NCBI GenBank assembly: GCA_030123585.1
Contig: CP126120.1
Location: 2,729,001-2,793,000 of the forward strand
Reading direction: 5' to 3'
DNA: 64,000 nt
DNA from: Rhodanobacteraceae bacterium
GTDB taxonomy: Bacteria; Pseudomonadota; Gammaproteobacteria; Xanthomonadales; Rhodanobacteraceae
Both the position numbers and the translations under genes were made by a program. The notes beneath the pieces are model-generated. The model was given only the letters and a program-made list of their open reading frames with translations, did no database searches and was not told the DNA's origin. Below are positions 17,282 to 28,800 of this stretch, one piece after another (within the stretch, counting starts at the first letter, position 1; every line of letters starts with the position of its first letter).

Positions 17282-18940
17282 ATGCGCAAAGTCCCGAACT
17301 CCGCGCCGGCGACGCGCCGGCATCTTCCTTCCGTGATGCGTTACCTCGGCGCCTGCGCGCACGACGAGCCGCTGGACGTGACGGTGGTTCTGCGCCGCCG
17401 CCAGCCGCTGGCACGGCCGATACCGCGTGTGCCGCGCGCGGATTTTGCCGCGCGCTACGGCGCCGATCCGGCCGACGTGGAGCGCGTGCGCGCGTTCGGC
17501 GCGCAACATGGTTTGCAGGAACAGGGCTGCGACATGGCCCGCCGCACCTTGCATTGGCACGGCAGTGCGGCGTCGCTGCAACAGGCGTTCGGCGTGAAGC
17601 TCGCCCGTTACGAGATGGCGCCGGGCGGTGCGAGCTTCATCGGCTGCGACCACGAGCCGGTGTTGCCGGACCCGGCGGTGATCGCGGTGCTGGGGCTGGA
17701 CCGCCGTCCGGTCGCGCACCCGCATTTCCGGATCGCGCAGGCGCAACCGGCCGCGACCTACACGCCGGTGCAGATCGGCCAGCTCTACGCTTTTCCGAAT
17801 GGCGACGGCACCGGCCAGGCCATCGCGATCATCGAACTCGGCGGCGGCTACCAGCAGTCCGACCTCGACACGTATTTCAGTGGGCTCGGTCTGCAGACAC
17901 CGTCGGTCAGCGCGGTGTCGGTCGATGGCGGCAGCAACCAGCCGGGTTCCAGTGCGGATGCCGAAGTGGATCTGGACATCGAAGTCGCCGGTGCGCTGGC
18001 ACCGTCCGCGACGTTCGCCGTGTACTTCGCACCGAACACCGACCAGGGTTTCTACGACGCGATTGCGCAGGCCGCACACGGCAGCACCCAACCCGCCACC
18101 GTGATGTCGATCAGTTGGGGCGGCCCCGAGGACAGTTGGAGCGCGGCGTCGCGCAACGCGATGGAAACCGCGCTGGAAGACGCCGCCGCGCTGGGCGTCA
18201 CGGTGTGCGTGGCCGCGGGCGATGGCGGTTCCAGCGATGGCGAGAGCGATGGCCAGCCGCACGTGGATTTCCCGGCCGCCAGTCCTTCCGTGCTGGCGTG
18301 CGGCGGCACCAGACTCATGTCCAGCGGCACCACCATCACCAGCGAAGTGGTGTGGAACGAAACCGCCGCGAATGAAGGCGCGACCGGCGGCGGCGTCAGC
18401 GCGGTGTTTGCGTTGCCGGCGTGGCAGGCCAACGCGAACGTGCCCGCGGCACCGAATGGATTCGCCGGGCGCGGCGTGCCGGATGTCGCCGGCAACGCCG
18501 ATCCGCTTACCGGCTACGACGTGCTGGTGGATGGCCAGAGCGAAGTCGTGGGCGGCACCAGCGCCGTCGCGCCATTGTGGGCCGCGTTGATCGCGCGGCT
18601 GAACCAGCAACTCGGCAAATCGCTGGGCCTCGCGAACGCCGCGCTGTACGCGGACGGCGGCGCGTTCCACGACATCACCCAGGGCAACAACGGCGCGTAC
18701 GCGGCCGGCCCGGGATGGGATGCCTGCACCGGTTGGGGCAGTCCGGATGGCACCGCGCTGCTCACGGCGTTGTCGGGTACGGGCGCTGTTCCCGTGCCGC
18801 CGAAGAAACCCAAGCCGCCTAAGAAACCGAAAAAGCCAAAGAAACCAAAACCGAAGCCGAAGCCGAAGCCGAAGAAACCCAAACCCAAGAAACCGAAACC
18901 TTCTGGTGCAGAGCGCGGTAGGCGAAGCGGAAAGCGGTAA
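17282..18940 (+). CDS. S53 sedolisin (kumamolisin-like serine-carboxyl peptidase) with Lys/Pro tail
   Basis: Acid-active serine-carboxyl peptidase. A propeptide occupies about residues 1-160. In the catalytic domain the Glu/Asp pair is in ADAEVDLDIEVAGALAP (near residue 228), the oxyanion region is SISWGGPEDSW (near 280), and the nucleophile Ser is in GGTSAVAPLWAAL (near 425). The ribosome site GGGAGG precedes ATG 17282. No classical signal peptide is visible, which is unusual for a secreted sedolisin. The last about 45 residues form a low-complexity tail of Lys and Pro (18796-18902), probably disordered and strongly cationic, suggesting binding to polyanions or the cell surface (inference). 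Confidence 0.93.
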   Translation: MRKVPNSAPATRRHLPSVMRYLGACAHDEPLDVTVVLRRRQPLARPIPRVPRADFAARYGADPADVERVRAFGAQHGLQEQGCDMARRTLHWHGSAASLQQAFGVKLARYEMAPGGASFIGCDHEPVLPDPAVIAVLGLDRRPVAHPHFRIAQAQPAATYTPVQIGQLYAFPNGDGTGQAIAIIELGGGYQQSDLDTYFSGLGLQTPSVSAVSVDGGSNQPGSSADAEVDLDIEVAGALAPSATFAVYFAPNTDQGFYDAIAQAAHGSTQPATVMSISWGGPEDSWSAASRNAMETALEDAAALGVTVCVAAGDGGSSDGESDGQPHVDFPAASPSVLACGGTRLMSSGTTITSEVVWNETAANEGATGGGVSAVFALPAWQANANVPAAPNGFAGRGVPDVAGNADPLTGYDVLVDGQSEVVGGTSAVAPLWAALIARLNQQLGKSLGLANAALYADGGAFHDITQGNNGAYAAGPGWDACTGWGSPDGTALLTALSGTGAVPVPPKKPKPPKKPKKPKKPKPKPKPKPKKPKPKKPKPSGAERGRRSGKR

Positions 18941-18949
18941 CTACATACC

Positions 18950-19109
18950 CTCTCCCTTCGGGTAAAGCCGCCATCCATGGCCAAGAGTTCCATGGTGCCC
19001 GAAGGGCGGGTGAGGATACGGGGCAGCGTGCGATTCACAGCGTCTTGTTACAAGCACTTTGCGCAAGACTCGTACCTTCACCCCTGCCCCTCTCCCGGTG
19101 GGAGAGGGG
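18950..19109. repeat. intergenic inverted repeats (Xanthomonadales type)
   Basis: The 182-bp spacer between the sedolisin and SDR 3' ends contains CCCTTCGGG (18954-18962) paired with its inverse CCCGAAGGG (18998-19006), enclosing two CCATGG palindromes. A perfect 10-bp hairpin, CCCCTCTCCC-GGT-GGGAGAGGGG, lies at 19087-19109. The CCCTCTCCC...GGGAGAGGG core recurs at the right end of the window (63983-64000). It lies between convergent genes and may stop transcription in both directions. Confidence 0.65.
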
Positions 19110-19122
19110 TTCCGTTGGACTG

Positions 19123-19938
19123 TCACCCGCCCGTCGCAAACCCCGGATACAGCGTCATCCCGCCATCGACGTAGATCGATGCGCCGCAGACGTAGTCGGA
19201 TTCGTCGGAGGCCAGCCACGCGACGACCTTGGCGATGTCGGCGGGTACGCCGATGCGTCCGCATGGGATCAGTCGCTCCAGCGCCGTCGCGGCGGCGGGT
19301 GTGCTCCACGCCTTGCGGTTGATCGCGGTTTCGATGGCGCCGGGGCAGACGGAGTTGACGCGGATCTTCTGCGGCGCCAGTTCCTGCGCGATGGATTCCA
19401 TCAACTGCATGATGCCGCCCTTGGTGGTGGCGTAGTTGCAGTGCCCGCCCCACGGGATTTCCTGGTGCACGGAACTCGTGAAGATGATCTTGCCCAGCGC
19501 GCGCGAGACGTCGCGCATGCCGCGCCGGGTGAATTCGCGCGCGGCTGCGCGCGCCACCATGAACGCGCCGGTGAGGTTGACGCCGATGACGGCGTTCCAT
19601 TGATCCAGCGTCATGTCCACCAGCCGCGCGTCGCGCTGGATGCCGGCGTTCGAACACACGATGTCGAGCGTGCCGAATTGCTTGATGGCTTCCGCGAACA
19701 TTGCCTGCACGTCGGCTTCCTTGCTGACGTCGCCCTGGATTGCGATGGCCTTGCCTGCACCGCGCGCGTTGATGTCGTCGCAGATTTTCTGCGCGACGTC
19801 GGGCTGCACCACGTAATTGACCGCGACGTTCGCGCCTTCGGCCGCGAGTTCGCGTGCGATGCCTTCGCCGATCCCGGAATTGGCGCCGGTGACCAGCGCG
19901 CTCTGGCCGGCCAGGCGCGGCGCGGGTTGAGCGTTCAT
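19123..19938 (-). CDS. short-chain dehydrogenase, glucose 1-dehydrogenase-like
   Basis: 271-residue classical SDR. The NAD(P)-binding motif TGANSGIGEG is near residue 19, CSNAGIQ near 97, and the catalytic region has Ser in IIFTSSVHQEIPWGG and YATTK (Tyr, Lys). The C-terminal DYVCGASIYVDGGMTLYPGF is typical of glucose 1-dehydrogenase-like members. Its start codon overlaps the stop of the GH144-like gene (ATGA), so it is translated with it. Glucose or another sugar released in this locus is a plausible substrate, but SDR specificity cannot be read from sequence. Confidence 0.88.
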   Translation of the reverse strand: MNAQPAPRLAGQSALVTGANSGIGEGIARELAAEGANVAVNYVVQPDVAQKICDDINARGAGKAIAIQGDVSKEADVQAMFAEAIKQFGTLDIVCSNAGIQRDARLVDMTLDQWNAVIGVNLTGAFMVARAAAREFTRRGMRDVSRALGKIIFTSSVHQEIPWGGHCNYATTKGGIMQLMESIAQELAPQKIRVNSVCPGAIETAINRKAWSTPAAATALERLIPCGRIGVPADIAKVVAWLASDESDYVCGASIYVDGGMTLYPGFATGG

Positions 19939-21356
19939 GCTTTGTTTTCCTTGTTGGGGCGTGTCACACCGGCCGCGAGCCAGCCGCCGGAAAATCCCGC
20001 GCGTTGCAGGCCGAGGCGGATCGGCGCGCAGCCGCGCATCAGGTTCCACAGCATGCCGCTGCGGTGGTTTTCGATCATCAGCACGATCGGTCCCTGGTGC
20101 AGCGCGAAGTGCCAGGGTGATACCCAAGCGCAGAACTTCTTGCCGTCCACCATCGTGCACATCACGCCGGTGGTGCTTTCCTCGGGCCACGACAGGTTGA
20201 ACGAGGCGTGGAAGCCGTAGCCTTGCGGGCTGTGGCCGATCAGCGTTTCGAGATGGCGGATCTCGTCCATCACGATCGCGGGCGCGAACGGCAGCGAGGC
20301 GATCGCCGACCACGGCGAGATGGTGCCGTCGTCGGGCCCGAACGGCGCGCCGCGCGCGGTGTAGTCGTAGAACTGGTGCTTGCGGCCGCGGAATTTCGCG
20401 GTCACGTTGCCGGGCCCGTCGGTGGCCGAGAACCCCCAGCAGTTTTCTTCATAGCCGATGAACTTGCGCGGATTGCGGCGCGCGTATTCGCGCTGGATTT
20501 CGGTGGCGACGCGGCTGTTCTCGAAGTAATCGGTTTTCTTTCCCGTCATGAACTTGTCGCGGATGCCGCGCAGGTCGATCCAGATGTGCGAGAACTGGTG
20601 GATGAACAACGGCCCCGCGTACAGCACCTCGCGGCCGTACAGCCGCCGCCACTTGAAGGTGGAACTCCAGGCGACGTAGGCATCGTGGCTGACCGGGTTG
20701 TCCGGCGCGGCCAGCGCCAGCACGTACAGGATCAGCGCCTCGTTGTAGCCGAGCCAGCGGTTGGCGAGAAATCCCGACTCCGGTTTCCAGCCCATCGTGA
20801 AGGCATCCTGCCCGTCCTGCGCCCAACGCCAGTCGATCCGCGCGTAGATCGATTGCACCCGCTCACGTAGCTCGCGCTCGTCGGCGCCGTCACCGGAGAA
20901 ATAGCGCGCGGCGGCCAGCATGCCCGCCAGCAGCAGCGCGGTGTCGATGGTGGACAGCTCGCATTGCCATGCGCGGGTGCCGGTTTTCGGATCGAGGAAG
21001 TGGTAGAAAAATCCCTTGTAGCCGGTGCCATCGGCCGCGCCGCTCTGGTCGGCGCCGTCGAAGAAGCGCAGCGCGGCCAGCGTGTAGGCGAGCGCGTCGC
21101 GATACAACAGCCAGCCGCGTTCGACCGCGACCGGATAGCAGGACAGCGCAAAGCCGGCCGCGGCGATGCTCGCGGGCTGGGTCGGACGCGTGGAATCCAG
21201 CACCAGGCCGTTGCCGGGATTGACGTGCCGTTCGAAGTAGCGGAACGCCTTGCATTGCAGGTCGTCGAGGACCGCATCCTCGGTGTGGCTGGTGCGATCG
21301 ATGTTGCGCCCGGCGCGCGGCGGCCTGGCGGACACGGGTTTGGGGCGGGCCGTCAT
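19935..21356 (-). CDS. GH144/glycoamylase-like enzyme (probable endo-beta-1,2-glucanase family)
   Basis: 473 residues of the glycoamylase family (PF10091 type), which includes GH144 beta-1,2-glucanases. Recognisable stretches include RYFERHVNPGNGLVLDSTR, an IASAGF-like motif (ASIAAAGFALSCYP), FTMGWKPESGFLANRWLGYNEA and GPLFIHQFSHIWIDLRGI. A similar domain occurs inside cyclic beta-1,2-glucan synthases. There is no signal peptide, so this copy is probably cytosolic, unlike known secreted GH144 enzymes. It lies between a GH39-like gene (12 bp upstream) and the SDR (ATGA overlap), downstream of ndvB, so beta-1,2-glucan is the likely substrate (inference). Confidence 0.85.
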   Translation of the reverse strand: MTARPKPVSARPPRAGRNIDRTSHTEDAVLDDLQCKAFRYFERHVNPGNGLVLDSTRPTQPASIAAAGFALSCYPVAVERGWLLYRDALAYTLAALRFFDGADQSGAADGTGYKGFFYHFLDPKTGTRAWQCELSTIDTALLLAGMLAAARYFSGDGADERELRERVQSIYARIDWRWAQDGQDAFTMGWKPESGFLANRWLGYNEALILYVLALAAPDNPVSHDAYVAWSSTFKWRRLYGREVLYAGPLFIHQFSHIWIDLRGIRDKFMTGKKTDYFENSRVATEIQREYARRNPRKFIGYEENCWGFSATDGPGNVTAKFRGRKHQFYDYTARGAPFGPDDGTISPWSAIASLPFAPAIVMDEIRHLETLIGHSPQGYGFHASFNLSWPEESTTGVMCTMVDGKKFCAWVSPWHFALHQGPIVLMIENHRSGMLWNLMRGCAPIRLGLQRAGFSGGWLAAGVTRPNKENKA

Positions 21357-21368
21357 CGTCGCGCCCCG

Positions 21369-22808
21369 TCAGCCCAGTTCCACGCGCAGCGCGGCAATGC
21401 CGTGCGGCTGCAGGTTGAACTGGATGTCGAAGCCGTCGCCGTTGGCCTGCACCGCGACCGGTTCGGACTTGAGTTGCGAAACCTCGTCCAGTTCGGCGAC
21501 TTGCCGGGCGTCGAGGTAATCGGGCGAACCCATGTCCAGCCATGCCTGCCGGCTGTTGCAGTGGTCGTCGTCGATGTATTGCACGCTGGCGGATTTCGGC
21601 TTGCGCGAACTCTGCACGTGCCAGGTCACGGCTTGCGGCGAAATGTCGTGGCGCGGAAACGCATGGTTGGTCGCGAGCAGATCGACGTGCGTGTCGTCGG
21701 CGCGCACCGCCCATGCATCCACGGTCGCGTGCGAGCCTGCGACCGGCAGGCGCTCGCGGCCGAGGCCGTGCAGCAACTGCATCGCGCGATAGCTGGGCTT
21801 GGCGATGCCGTGGATGGTCTGCAGGCCGAAGCTGCCGTGGAACGGCACGGACGAGAAATAGTTTTCCTCGAAAATATCCGAGAACGTCCACCAGCTGTAG
21901 CAGTGCACCAGATCGGCCACGTCCAGCATGTTCTTGAACAGGAACGCCGCGGCATACGGTTGGTCGTGGAATTCGAAGAACGGGTTGGACGAGGAGTTCC
22001 ACTCGGTATAGCAGAGCTTGCGGTCGCCGACGGTCTTGCGCATCGCCCGCACGCGCTGGATCAGCACGTCGCGCGGCGCGTCGGAAAGTTGCGTGGCGGT
22101 GTCGTCGCCGGGTTGGCCCAGCGCATCGGTGGGATAGTGATGGGTCGAGACGAAATCCGCCGGCAGCTTGTTCGTTTCACAGAATTGCAGGAACTCCGGC
22201 ACCCACTCGTCGTCGGCGGTCGCGGGCCCGCCGACGCGCAGTTGCGCATCGACCTCCTTGATCGCGTTCGCGGTGTATTGGTACAGCTTGAAGTAATCGG
22301 CCTGCCTGCCTTTCCAGAACGCGTCGAGATTGGGCTCGTTCCACACCTCGAAATACCACGAACGCACCTCGTCGATGCCGTAGCGGTCGACCCAGTGCTT
22401 GACCAGCCGCGTGATCAGGTCGGCCCATTTCGCGTAGTCGCGCGGCGGCGTGACGTTGGCCTTGTAGAAGAACACGATGTCGCCGCCGGTCTGCAACGCG
22501 GTCGGCATGAACGACAGTTCCACGAACGGCTTCATCCCGATCGAGACCAGGAAATCGAAGATCTGGTCGGCGTTGAAGAACGAATACAAGTCCTTGTCGC
22601 ACTCGATCAGGTACGTGCACAGCTCGTCGTTGAGCAGGCCGTGGAAACGCACGTAACGCACGCCCAGTTCCGCGCGGGTCTTGCGCATCTGCGTCTGCCA
22701 GTCGGCGCGTAGCGCGAGTGCCGCGCGGCCGCTGCCGACGGTGTGGCTCCACACGTGCGCGAGTTCGCTGCCGGGCGCGTCGAGATCGGTCGAGAAGGTT
22801 GCGGGCAT
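21369..22808 (-). CDS. GH39-family glycosidase (beta-xylosidase-like)
   Basis: 479 residues of the GH39 clan-A fold. The acid/base motif YFEVWNEPNLDAFW lies near residue 155 and the nucleophile motif CYTEWNSSSNP near 267. The N-terminal half is the (beta/alpha)8 barrel (LGVRYVRFHGLLND...) and the C-terminal part a beta-sandwich. No signal peptide, so cytosolic. The ribosome site GGGAGCC precedes ATG 22808. Most characterised members are beta-xylosidases or alpha-iduronidases. The position between ndvB and a GH144-like gene suggests a different, glucan-related substrate, which is inference only. Confidence 0.85.
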   Translation of the reverse strand: MPATFSTDLDAPGSELAHVWSHTVGSGRAALALRADWQTQMRKTRAELGVRYVRFHGLLNDELCTYLIECDKDLYSFFNADQIFDFLVSIGMKPFVELSFMPTALQTGGDIVFFYKANVTPPRDYAKWADLITRLVKHWVDRYGIDEVRSWYFEVWNEPNLDAFWKGRQADYFKLYQYTANAIKEVDAQLRVGGPATADDEWVPEFLQFCETNKLPADFVSTHHYPTDALGQPGDDTATQLSDAPRDVLIQRVRAMRKTVGDRKLCYTEWNSSSNPFFEFHDQPYAAAFLFKNMLDVADLVHCYSWWTFSDIFEENYFSSVPFHGSFGLQTIHGIAKPSYRAMQLLHGLGRERLPVAGSHATVDAWAVRADDTHVDLLATNHAFPRHDISPQAVTWHVQSSRKPKSASVQYIDDDHCNSRQAWLDMGSPDYLDARQVAELDEVSQLKSEPVAVQANGDGFDIQFNLQPHGIAALRVELG

Positions 22809-22862
22809 GCGTGGCTCCCTGTGGAAACCAGGGAATATCCGGAAGCAGCCGTGAGGATCGCG

Positions 22863-25800
22863 TCAAGGTGCGCCGGTTGGCCCGAATCGCACCAACACCT
22901 CGTGCACCTTGCCGTCGTCGACCAACTCAACGGCGGCGCCCGGTTGCAGCACGCCGTCCACGCTGACGTCAGCCACGCCCCGATCGCCGGGTTTGCGCAC
23001 GAACTCGATGCGGTAGCGGGCGCTGCCGTGCCGCCAGTCTGCGGTCCAGCGTTCCCAGTCGTCGGGCACGCACGGCGCGAACGACAACGTGTTGCCTTCG
23101 CGGCGCAGGCCCAGTAACGATTCGGTGACGAGGCGATACATCCAGCCGGCCGAGCCGGTGTACCAGCTCCAGCCGCCGCGGCCCACGTGCCGTTCGGCCG
23201 CGTACACGTCCGCGGCGATCACGTAGGGTTCGAGGCGGTAGCGTTGCAGCGCATCGGCGTCGCCGGTGTGCGACAGCGGATTCAGCATGCGCGCGATCCG
23301 CCACGTGTCGTCCGCGCGGCCGAGTTTCGCCAGCGCGATCGCCACCCATACCGCAGCGTGGGTGTACTGGCCGCCGTTCTCGCGCACGCCCGGCACGTAG
23401 CCCTTGATGTAGCCGGGGTCGAGCGGCGTCCTGTCGAACGGCGGGGTGAACAGTTTCACGATGCCTGCTTCGGCGTCGACCAGGTGCTGCAGCACCGCAT
23501 CCAGCGCGCGTTCGCGGCGCACGCGATCGCCGATGCCCGCCAGCGCCGACCAGCTCTGCGGCAGTGAATCGATGCGGCACTCATCGCTGGCCGACGATCC
23601 GATCGCGACGCCGTCGTCGTTCCACGCGCGCAGGTACCAGTCGCCATCCCAGGCATTCCGCGCGAGCATCGTCCCCAGTTCGGTGGCCGTCGCCTCGAGA
23701 TCCGCGGCGATCACTGCATCGCCGCGTGCGGCGGCCAGCGGCGCGAAGCGTTTCAGGACGTCGTGCAGGAACATGCCCAGCCACACGCTCTCGCCGCGTC
23801 CGTGCAGGCCGAGGCGGTTCATGCCGTCGTTCCAGTCGCCGCCGCCGATCAGCGGCAGCCCGTGCGCGCCGAAGCGCAGGCTGAGCCGGATCGCGCGCAG
23901 GCAGTGCTCGTACAGGCTGGCCGATTCGCCGCCGACGTGCACGTCTTCGTACACCGATTCCTCGTCGGCGGCGAGCGCGCGGCCTTCGAGAAAGGGCGCG
24001 GTTTCGTCCAGCACCGCGGCGTCGCCGGTGACGCGCACGTATTCGGACGCGCACCACGGCAGCCACAGCAGGTCGTCGCTGATGCGGGTGCGCACGCCCT
24101 TGCCGGTGGGCGGATGCCACCAGTGCTGCACGTCGCCTTCGCGGAACTGGTGATGGGCCGAGCGCAGCAGTTGCGCGCGCACCAGTTGCGGGCGCAGGTT
24201 GAGCATCGCCATCGAATCCTGCAGCTGGTCGCGGAAACCCCACGCGCCGCCGGACTGGTAATAGCCGCTGCGCGCGAGGATGCGCGAGGCCAGCACCTGG
24301 TACGGCAGCCAGCCGTTCGCCAGCAGGTCGGTCGCGGGATCGGGCGTGCGCACTTGCAGTTGCGAGAACGTGTCGTGCCAGTGCGCGCGCACGCGTTCGA
24401 GTTCGGCCTGCGCCGCATCGACGTCGCCGAAGGCCTGCACCAGCGCGCGCGCCTCGGCTTCGTTGTCGGCGGCGCCCAGCACGATCACGGTCGCGATGTC
24501 CTCGCCGGGCGCCAGCTCGAACACCGCGCGCTGCGCCGAACAGGGATCGAGTCCGGCGCCCACGCTGCCGTCGAGCGTTTCCGCGCGCATCCCGAGCGGC
24601 GCGTCGAGGTTGCGGTTGCGTCCGATGAAGGCGCGGCGGTCGGCGGTGAAGGCCTTGCGCGCGGTCCCGATGGCGTGGAACGCGAGCTTGTGCGCGAACA
24701 CGTCGTGCCAGGGATTGTGCGCGAACAGCGCGCCGCACGCGGGATCGATGCGGGTGCGCACGTGCGGCGCGCTGCGCTCGCGGCGTTCGCCCAGCACCCA
24801 TTCGACGTAGCTGGTCAGCGAGATCCGGCGCGCGCGGTCGCTCTTGTTGACGAGCTTCAGGATCGCAAGCTTGACCGGCGCCTCGCGGGCGACGCACACG
24901 GTCAGTTCGCCGTAGAGATCGGCGTGCGCGTGTTCGAAGCGGCTGTAGCCGAACCCGTGGCAGACCCGGTACGGATCGCCGCAGGGCGTCGGCCGCGGCG
25001 TCGCCGACCAGAATTCGCCGGTCGCCTCGTCGCGCAGCCACAACGCTTCGCCGCTCAAGTCGCGCAACGGATCGTTGTACCAGGGCGTCAGCCGGAACTC
25101 GTGTGCGTTTTCCGCGAACGTGTATGCGCCGCCGGTTTCGCTGACCACGCTGCCGAAGCTTTCGTTCGCGAGCACGTTGCACCACGGCGCGGGGGTGGGC
25201 GCGCCGGGCGCGAGCCAGATCGAGTATTCGCTGCCGTCGTTGCGGAAGCCGCCGAGCGCGTTGGGCAGGCGCAGGTCTTCGGACGGCGGCTGCAGCGCGT
25301 AACTCGCGGTCGGCGGCTTGCGCAGCGGCAGCCGTTCCGGCATTTCGGTCTGCGCGTCGGCGGGCAGCAGGCGCGCGATCTGGTCGCGCAGCCGGCCGGC
25401 GTCGCCCGAGAACACGCAGCGCGCGGTTGCCAGCATCAAGGCGCGATCGGGCGCGGACAGGTGCTCGATGCGCCACGCGAACATCTTGCCCGGCCCCTGG
25501 CCGCCGCGCGCTTCCGAGCCGGACTCGATCAAATACAGGATGTGCTCCTGCAGTTCCTGCCGGTAGCCCGACATCTCCTCGTTCCAGATCAGCAGGTCGG
25601 CGTGCAGGCCGCGCATCTGCCAGTAACCGTGCGCCTGGATCAGGTGCCGCACCAGGTCGATCTGGCTGGCGTTGGCGATGCGCGCCAGCACGATCGGCAG
25701 GTCGCCCGAGATGCCGTGCTTCCACAACGCCGACTGCGAGGGCAGCACGCCGTCGCTTTCCGAGCGCGCGGCGATCGGCCCGTACAACAGGGCGCTGGCG

Positions 25801-28800
25801 AGGCGCTGGTAACGCTGGGCTTCCACCGCGGTCATGTTGAGCTGCTGCAGCGCGACCTGGTCGTGCGTCCATGCCAGCTGGAACACGCGCTGGTGCAGAT
25901 GGCGTTCGCGATACTTGCGCGCCAGCGCCAGCGCGGCTTCGCGGTCCGGCGCGACGCCGGTGAGCAGGTCGAGGCTGGCGGTGTGGCCGGGCCGGATCAG
26001 GATGCGGCGCCGGATCGACACGATCGGATCGAGCACCGCGCCGGCGTGGCCGGCGAGCGGCGCGGCGTCCGCCAGCGCGCGCGGATTCGCGGGACCGTTG
26101 AGGCGGCCGAGGAACGCTTCGCGGTCGGTCTCGAAACCGCCTTCGCCCACGGTGCCGCCGCGGGTGGTCATCTGGTGCACCAGCCAGGGATGGCGTTCGT
26201 CCGGGCTGCGCGGACGGCGCGTCGCCAGCAGCGCATCCAGTTCCGGCGCCGCTTCGGTTTCCAGGAACAGCTTGCTGAACACCGGGTGCGCGGCGTCGGC
26301 GTCGGGCGGCGCCAGCACGATCTCGGCGTAGCTGGTGATCTCCAGCGTGCGGGTCTTGAGGGTGCGGTTGGTCAGGCGCAGGCGGCGCAGCTCGATGTCG
26401 TCCTCGGCCGACACCGCCACCAGCAGTTCGGTCGCGATGCCGTGGTCGAGGCGGTGGAATTCCGCGCGCGCCTGCGAGAAGGTCGCCGTGCACGTGCCGC
26501 CGGCGTCGCCCAGCGGCTGCCGCGTGGCCGACCACGTGTGGCCCGATTCGACGTCGCGCAGGTACACGAAGGTGCCGTCGTCGTCGCGCACCGCGTCGCC
26601 GCGCCAGCGCGTGAGCGCGAGGTCGCGCCAGCGGCTGCAGCCCGCGCCGGCCTGGGTCAGCAGCACGTGGTAGCTGCCGTTGGACAGCAGCTGCACTTCC
26701 GGCAGCGGCGTGTCAATCACGGTGATCTCGCGCGTCTGCGCGTGCACGCGCGCGCGCGTCTGGCGCGGCTGCTCGACGTCCAGCGTGGCCGGATGGCGCG
26801 GGCGCGCCTCGGGAATCTTTTCGCGCAGCAGCAATTCCTGCGCGCGGAACATCGGCTCGCGCATGAAGCGGCGCTGCATCGGCTGGCGGTTCAGCAGCGC
26901 GGACAGCGCGAGGAAACTCATGCCGTGGTGATGCGCCATCCAGCTTTTCACCAGCGCGAAATCCTCGTCGCCGCCGACACGGCCCGTGGTGAAATCCAGC
27001 GCCTCGTAGAATCCGTAGCGGGTCAGCGCGCCGATCCCGGCGAGGCGTTCCAGGTTGTCGCAGGCCGCGGCGGGATCGATCATCAGCGCCATCGCGCTGG
27101 CGTACGGCGCGATCACGAGGTCCTCGCCGAGGCCGCGCTTCAGGCCCAGGCCGGGCACGCCGAACGCGCGGTACTGGTAGGTGAGATGGGCGTCGGTCGC
27201 GTTGTAGGCCGATTCGGAAACGCCCCACGGCACCTGCTGCTGCGTGCCGTACTGGATCTGGCGCGCCACCGCCGCGCCGCAGGTATCGGCCAGCAGCGTG
27301 TTGCGCCAGGTCGGCATCAGCAACTGCGGCATCAGGTATTCGAACATCGAACCGCTCCACGACACCAGCGCGGGACGTCCCGCGGCGACGGTGAGCAGGC
27401 GCCCGAGCTTGAACCAGTGCGTCGGCGGCACCTGGCCTTGCGCGATCGCGACGTAACTCAGGATGCGCGCTTCCGACGCGAACAGGTCGTAGTGGCTGGC
27501 GTCGCGGCGGTCGCGCTCGACGTCGTAGCCGATGATGAATTGCTCGCGGCGCTCGTCCCACAGGAACGAAAGATCCATGTCCGCGAGCGTGCGGCAGCGC
27601 GCGGACAGCGCCAGCGCATCGTCGCGCTGGCGGTTGAGGGTTGCGACGAGTTCCGACAGCGCGGCGCACAGGTCGTCGGCGCCTTCGGCCTGCAGCCGCT
27701 CCGCGATCGCGACGGCCAGTTCGCGCGCGCGGCCGCGCGCGGGATTGCGTTCCAGTTCGGCCAGCCACGCGCGCGCGGTCTCGTCGTCGCTGCCGCAATC
27801 GCCCAGCGCCAGCCACGGCGCCAGCTCGTCCAGTTCCTCGCAGGCCGCGGTGGCCTGGCGCGCCAGCGCGCGCGTCCATTCGGGAAATTCGCCCGCGATC
27901 GCGTTGTCGTCGACCAGTTGCGCGAGCTTGAGGGTCTCGGCCTCGATCCGCGCCAGCAGGCCGTGCAGGACCGGCAGGTTGCCGCCGTGGTCGGCGGCGT
28001 CGGCGAGCAGTCCGTCGAGCTCGGCGAGGGTCGCGGCCAGCGCGAGGTTGGCGTGCGGATCGGGCGCGTCGACCTCGGGCAGCTGTTCGCCCAGCACGCG
28101 CGCGGTGTCGCGCAGGCCGCGCGCGAGGTTCGGCGACACCAGCGCGTCGTCGTCGGTGTGTTCGAGCGCGTTGGCCAGCACCACCAGGCAGCCCATCAGG
28201 TTGCCGCTGTCCACGCTGGAGATGTATCGGGGCGGCAGCGGTTCCAGCGTTTGGGTGTCGTACCAGTTGTAGAGATGGCCGCGATGGCGCGGCAGTTTCG
28301 CCAGCGTGTCGAGCATCGCCGCGGTGCGCGCCAGCCAAGCGCGGTGGGTGAGATGGCCGAAATCGTGCGCGGTCAGCTCGGCCAGCAGCGCCATGCCGAT
28401 GTTGGTGGGCGAGGTGCGGTGCGCGATCTGTTCGACCGGATAGGTCTGGCAATTGTCGGGCGGCAGCCAGTGTTCGTCGGCGTTGACGAAGGTTTCGAAC
28501 CAGTGCCACACGCGCCGCGCGACGCCGCGCAGGAACAGTTGCTGGGCGGCGTCCAGCGGCAGCGACGGCCGTTCCGGCACGCGGCTGATCAACCAGGCCA
28601 GCCACGGCGACGCGAACCACAGGATCAGGAACGCCAGCGCCGCGGGCAATCCGCGCGGCATCGCCAGCGCCAGCGCGAACCCGACCGCCAGCGCGGCCGC
28701 GGGCGCGACCCACATCAGGCGCACGTACTGGATGAAGCTGGATGCCGCGCCGCGCGCGGCGTCGTGCATCGGCGTCCACTCCAGCAGGTGCCGGCGGGTG

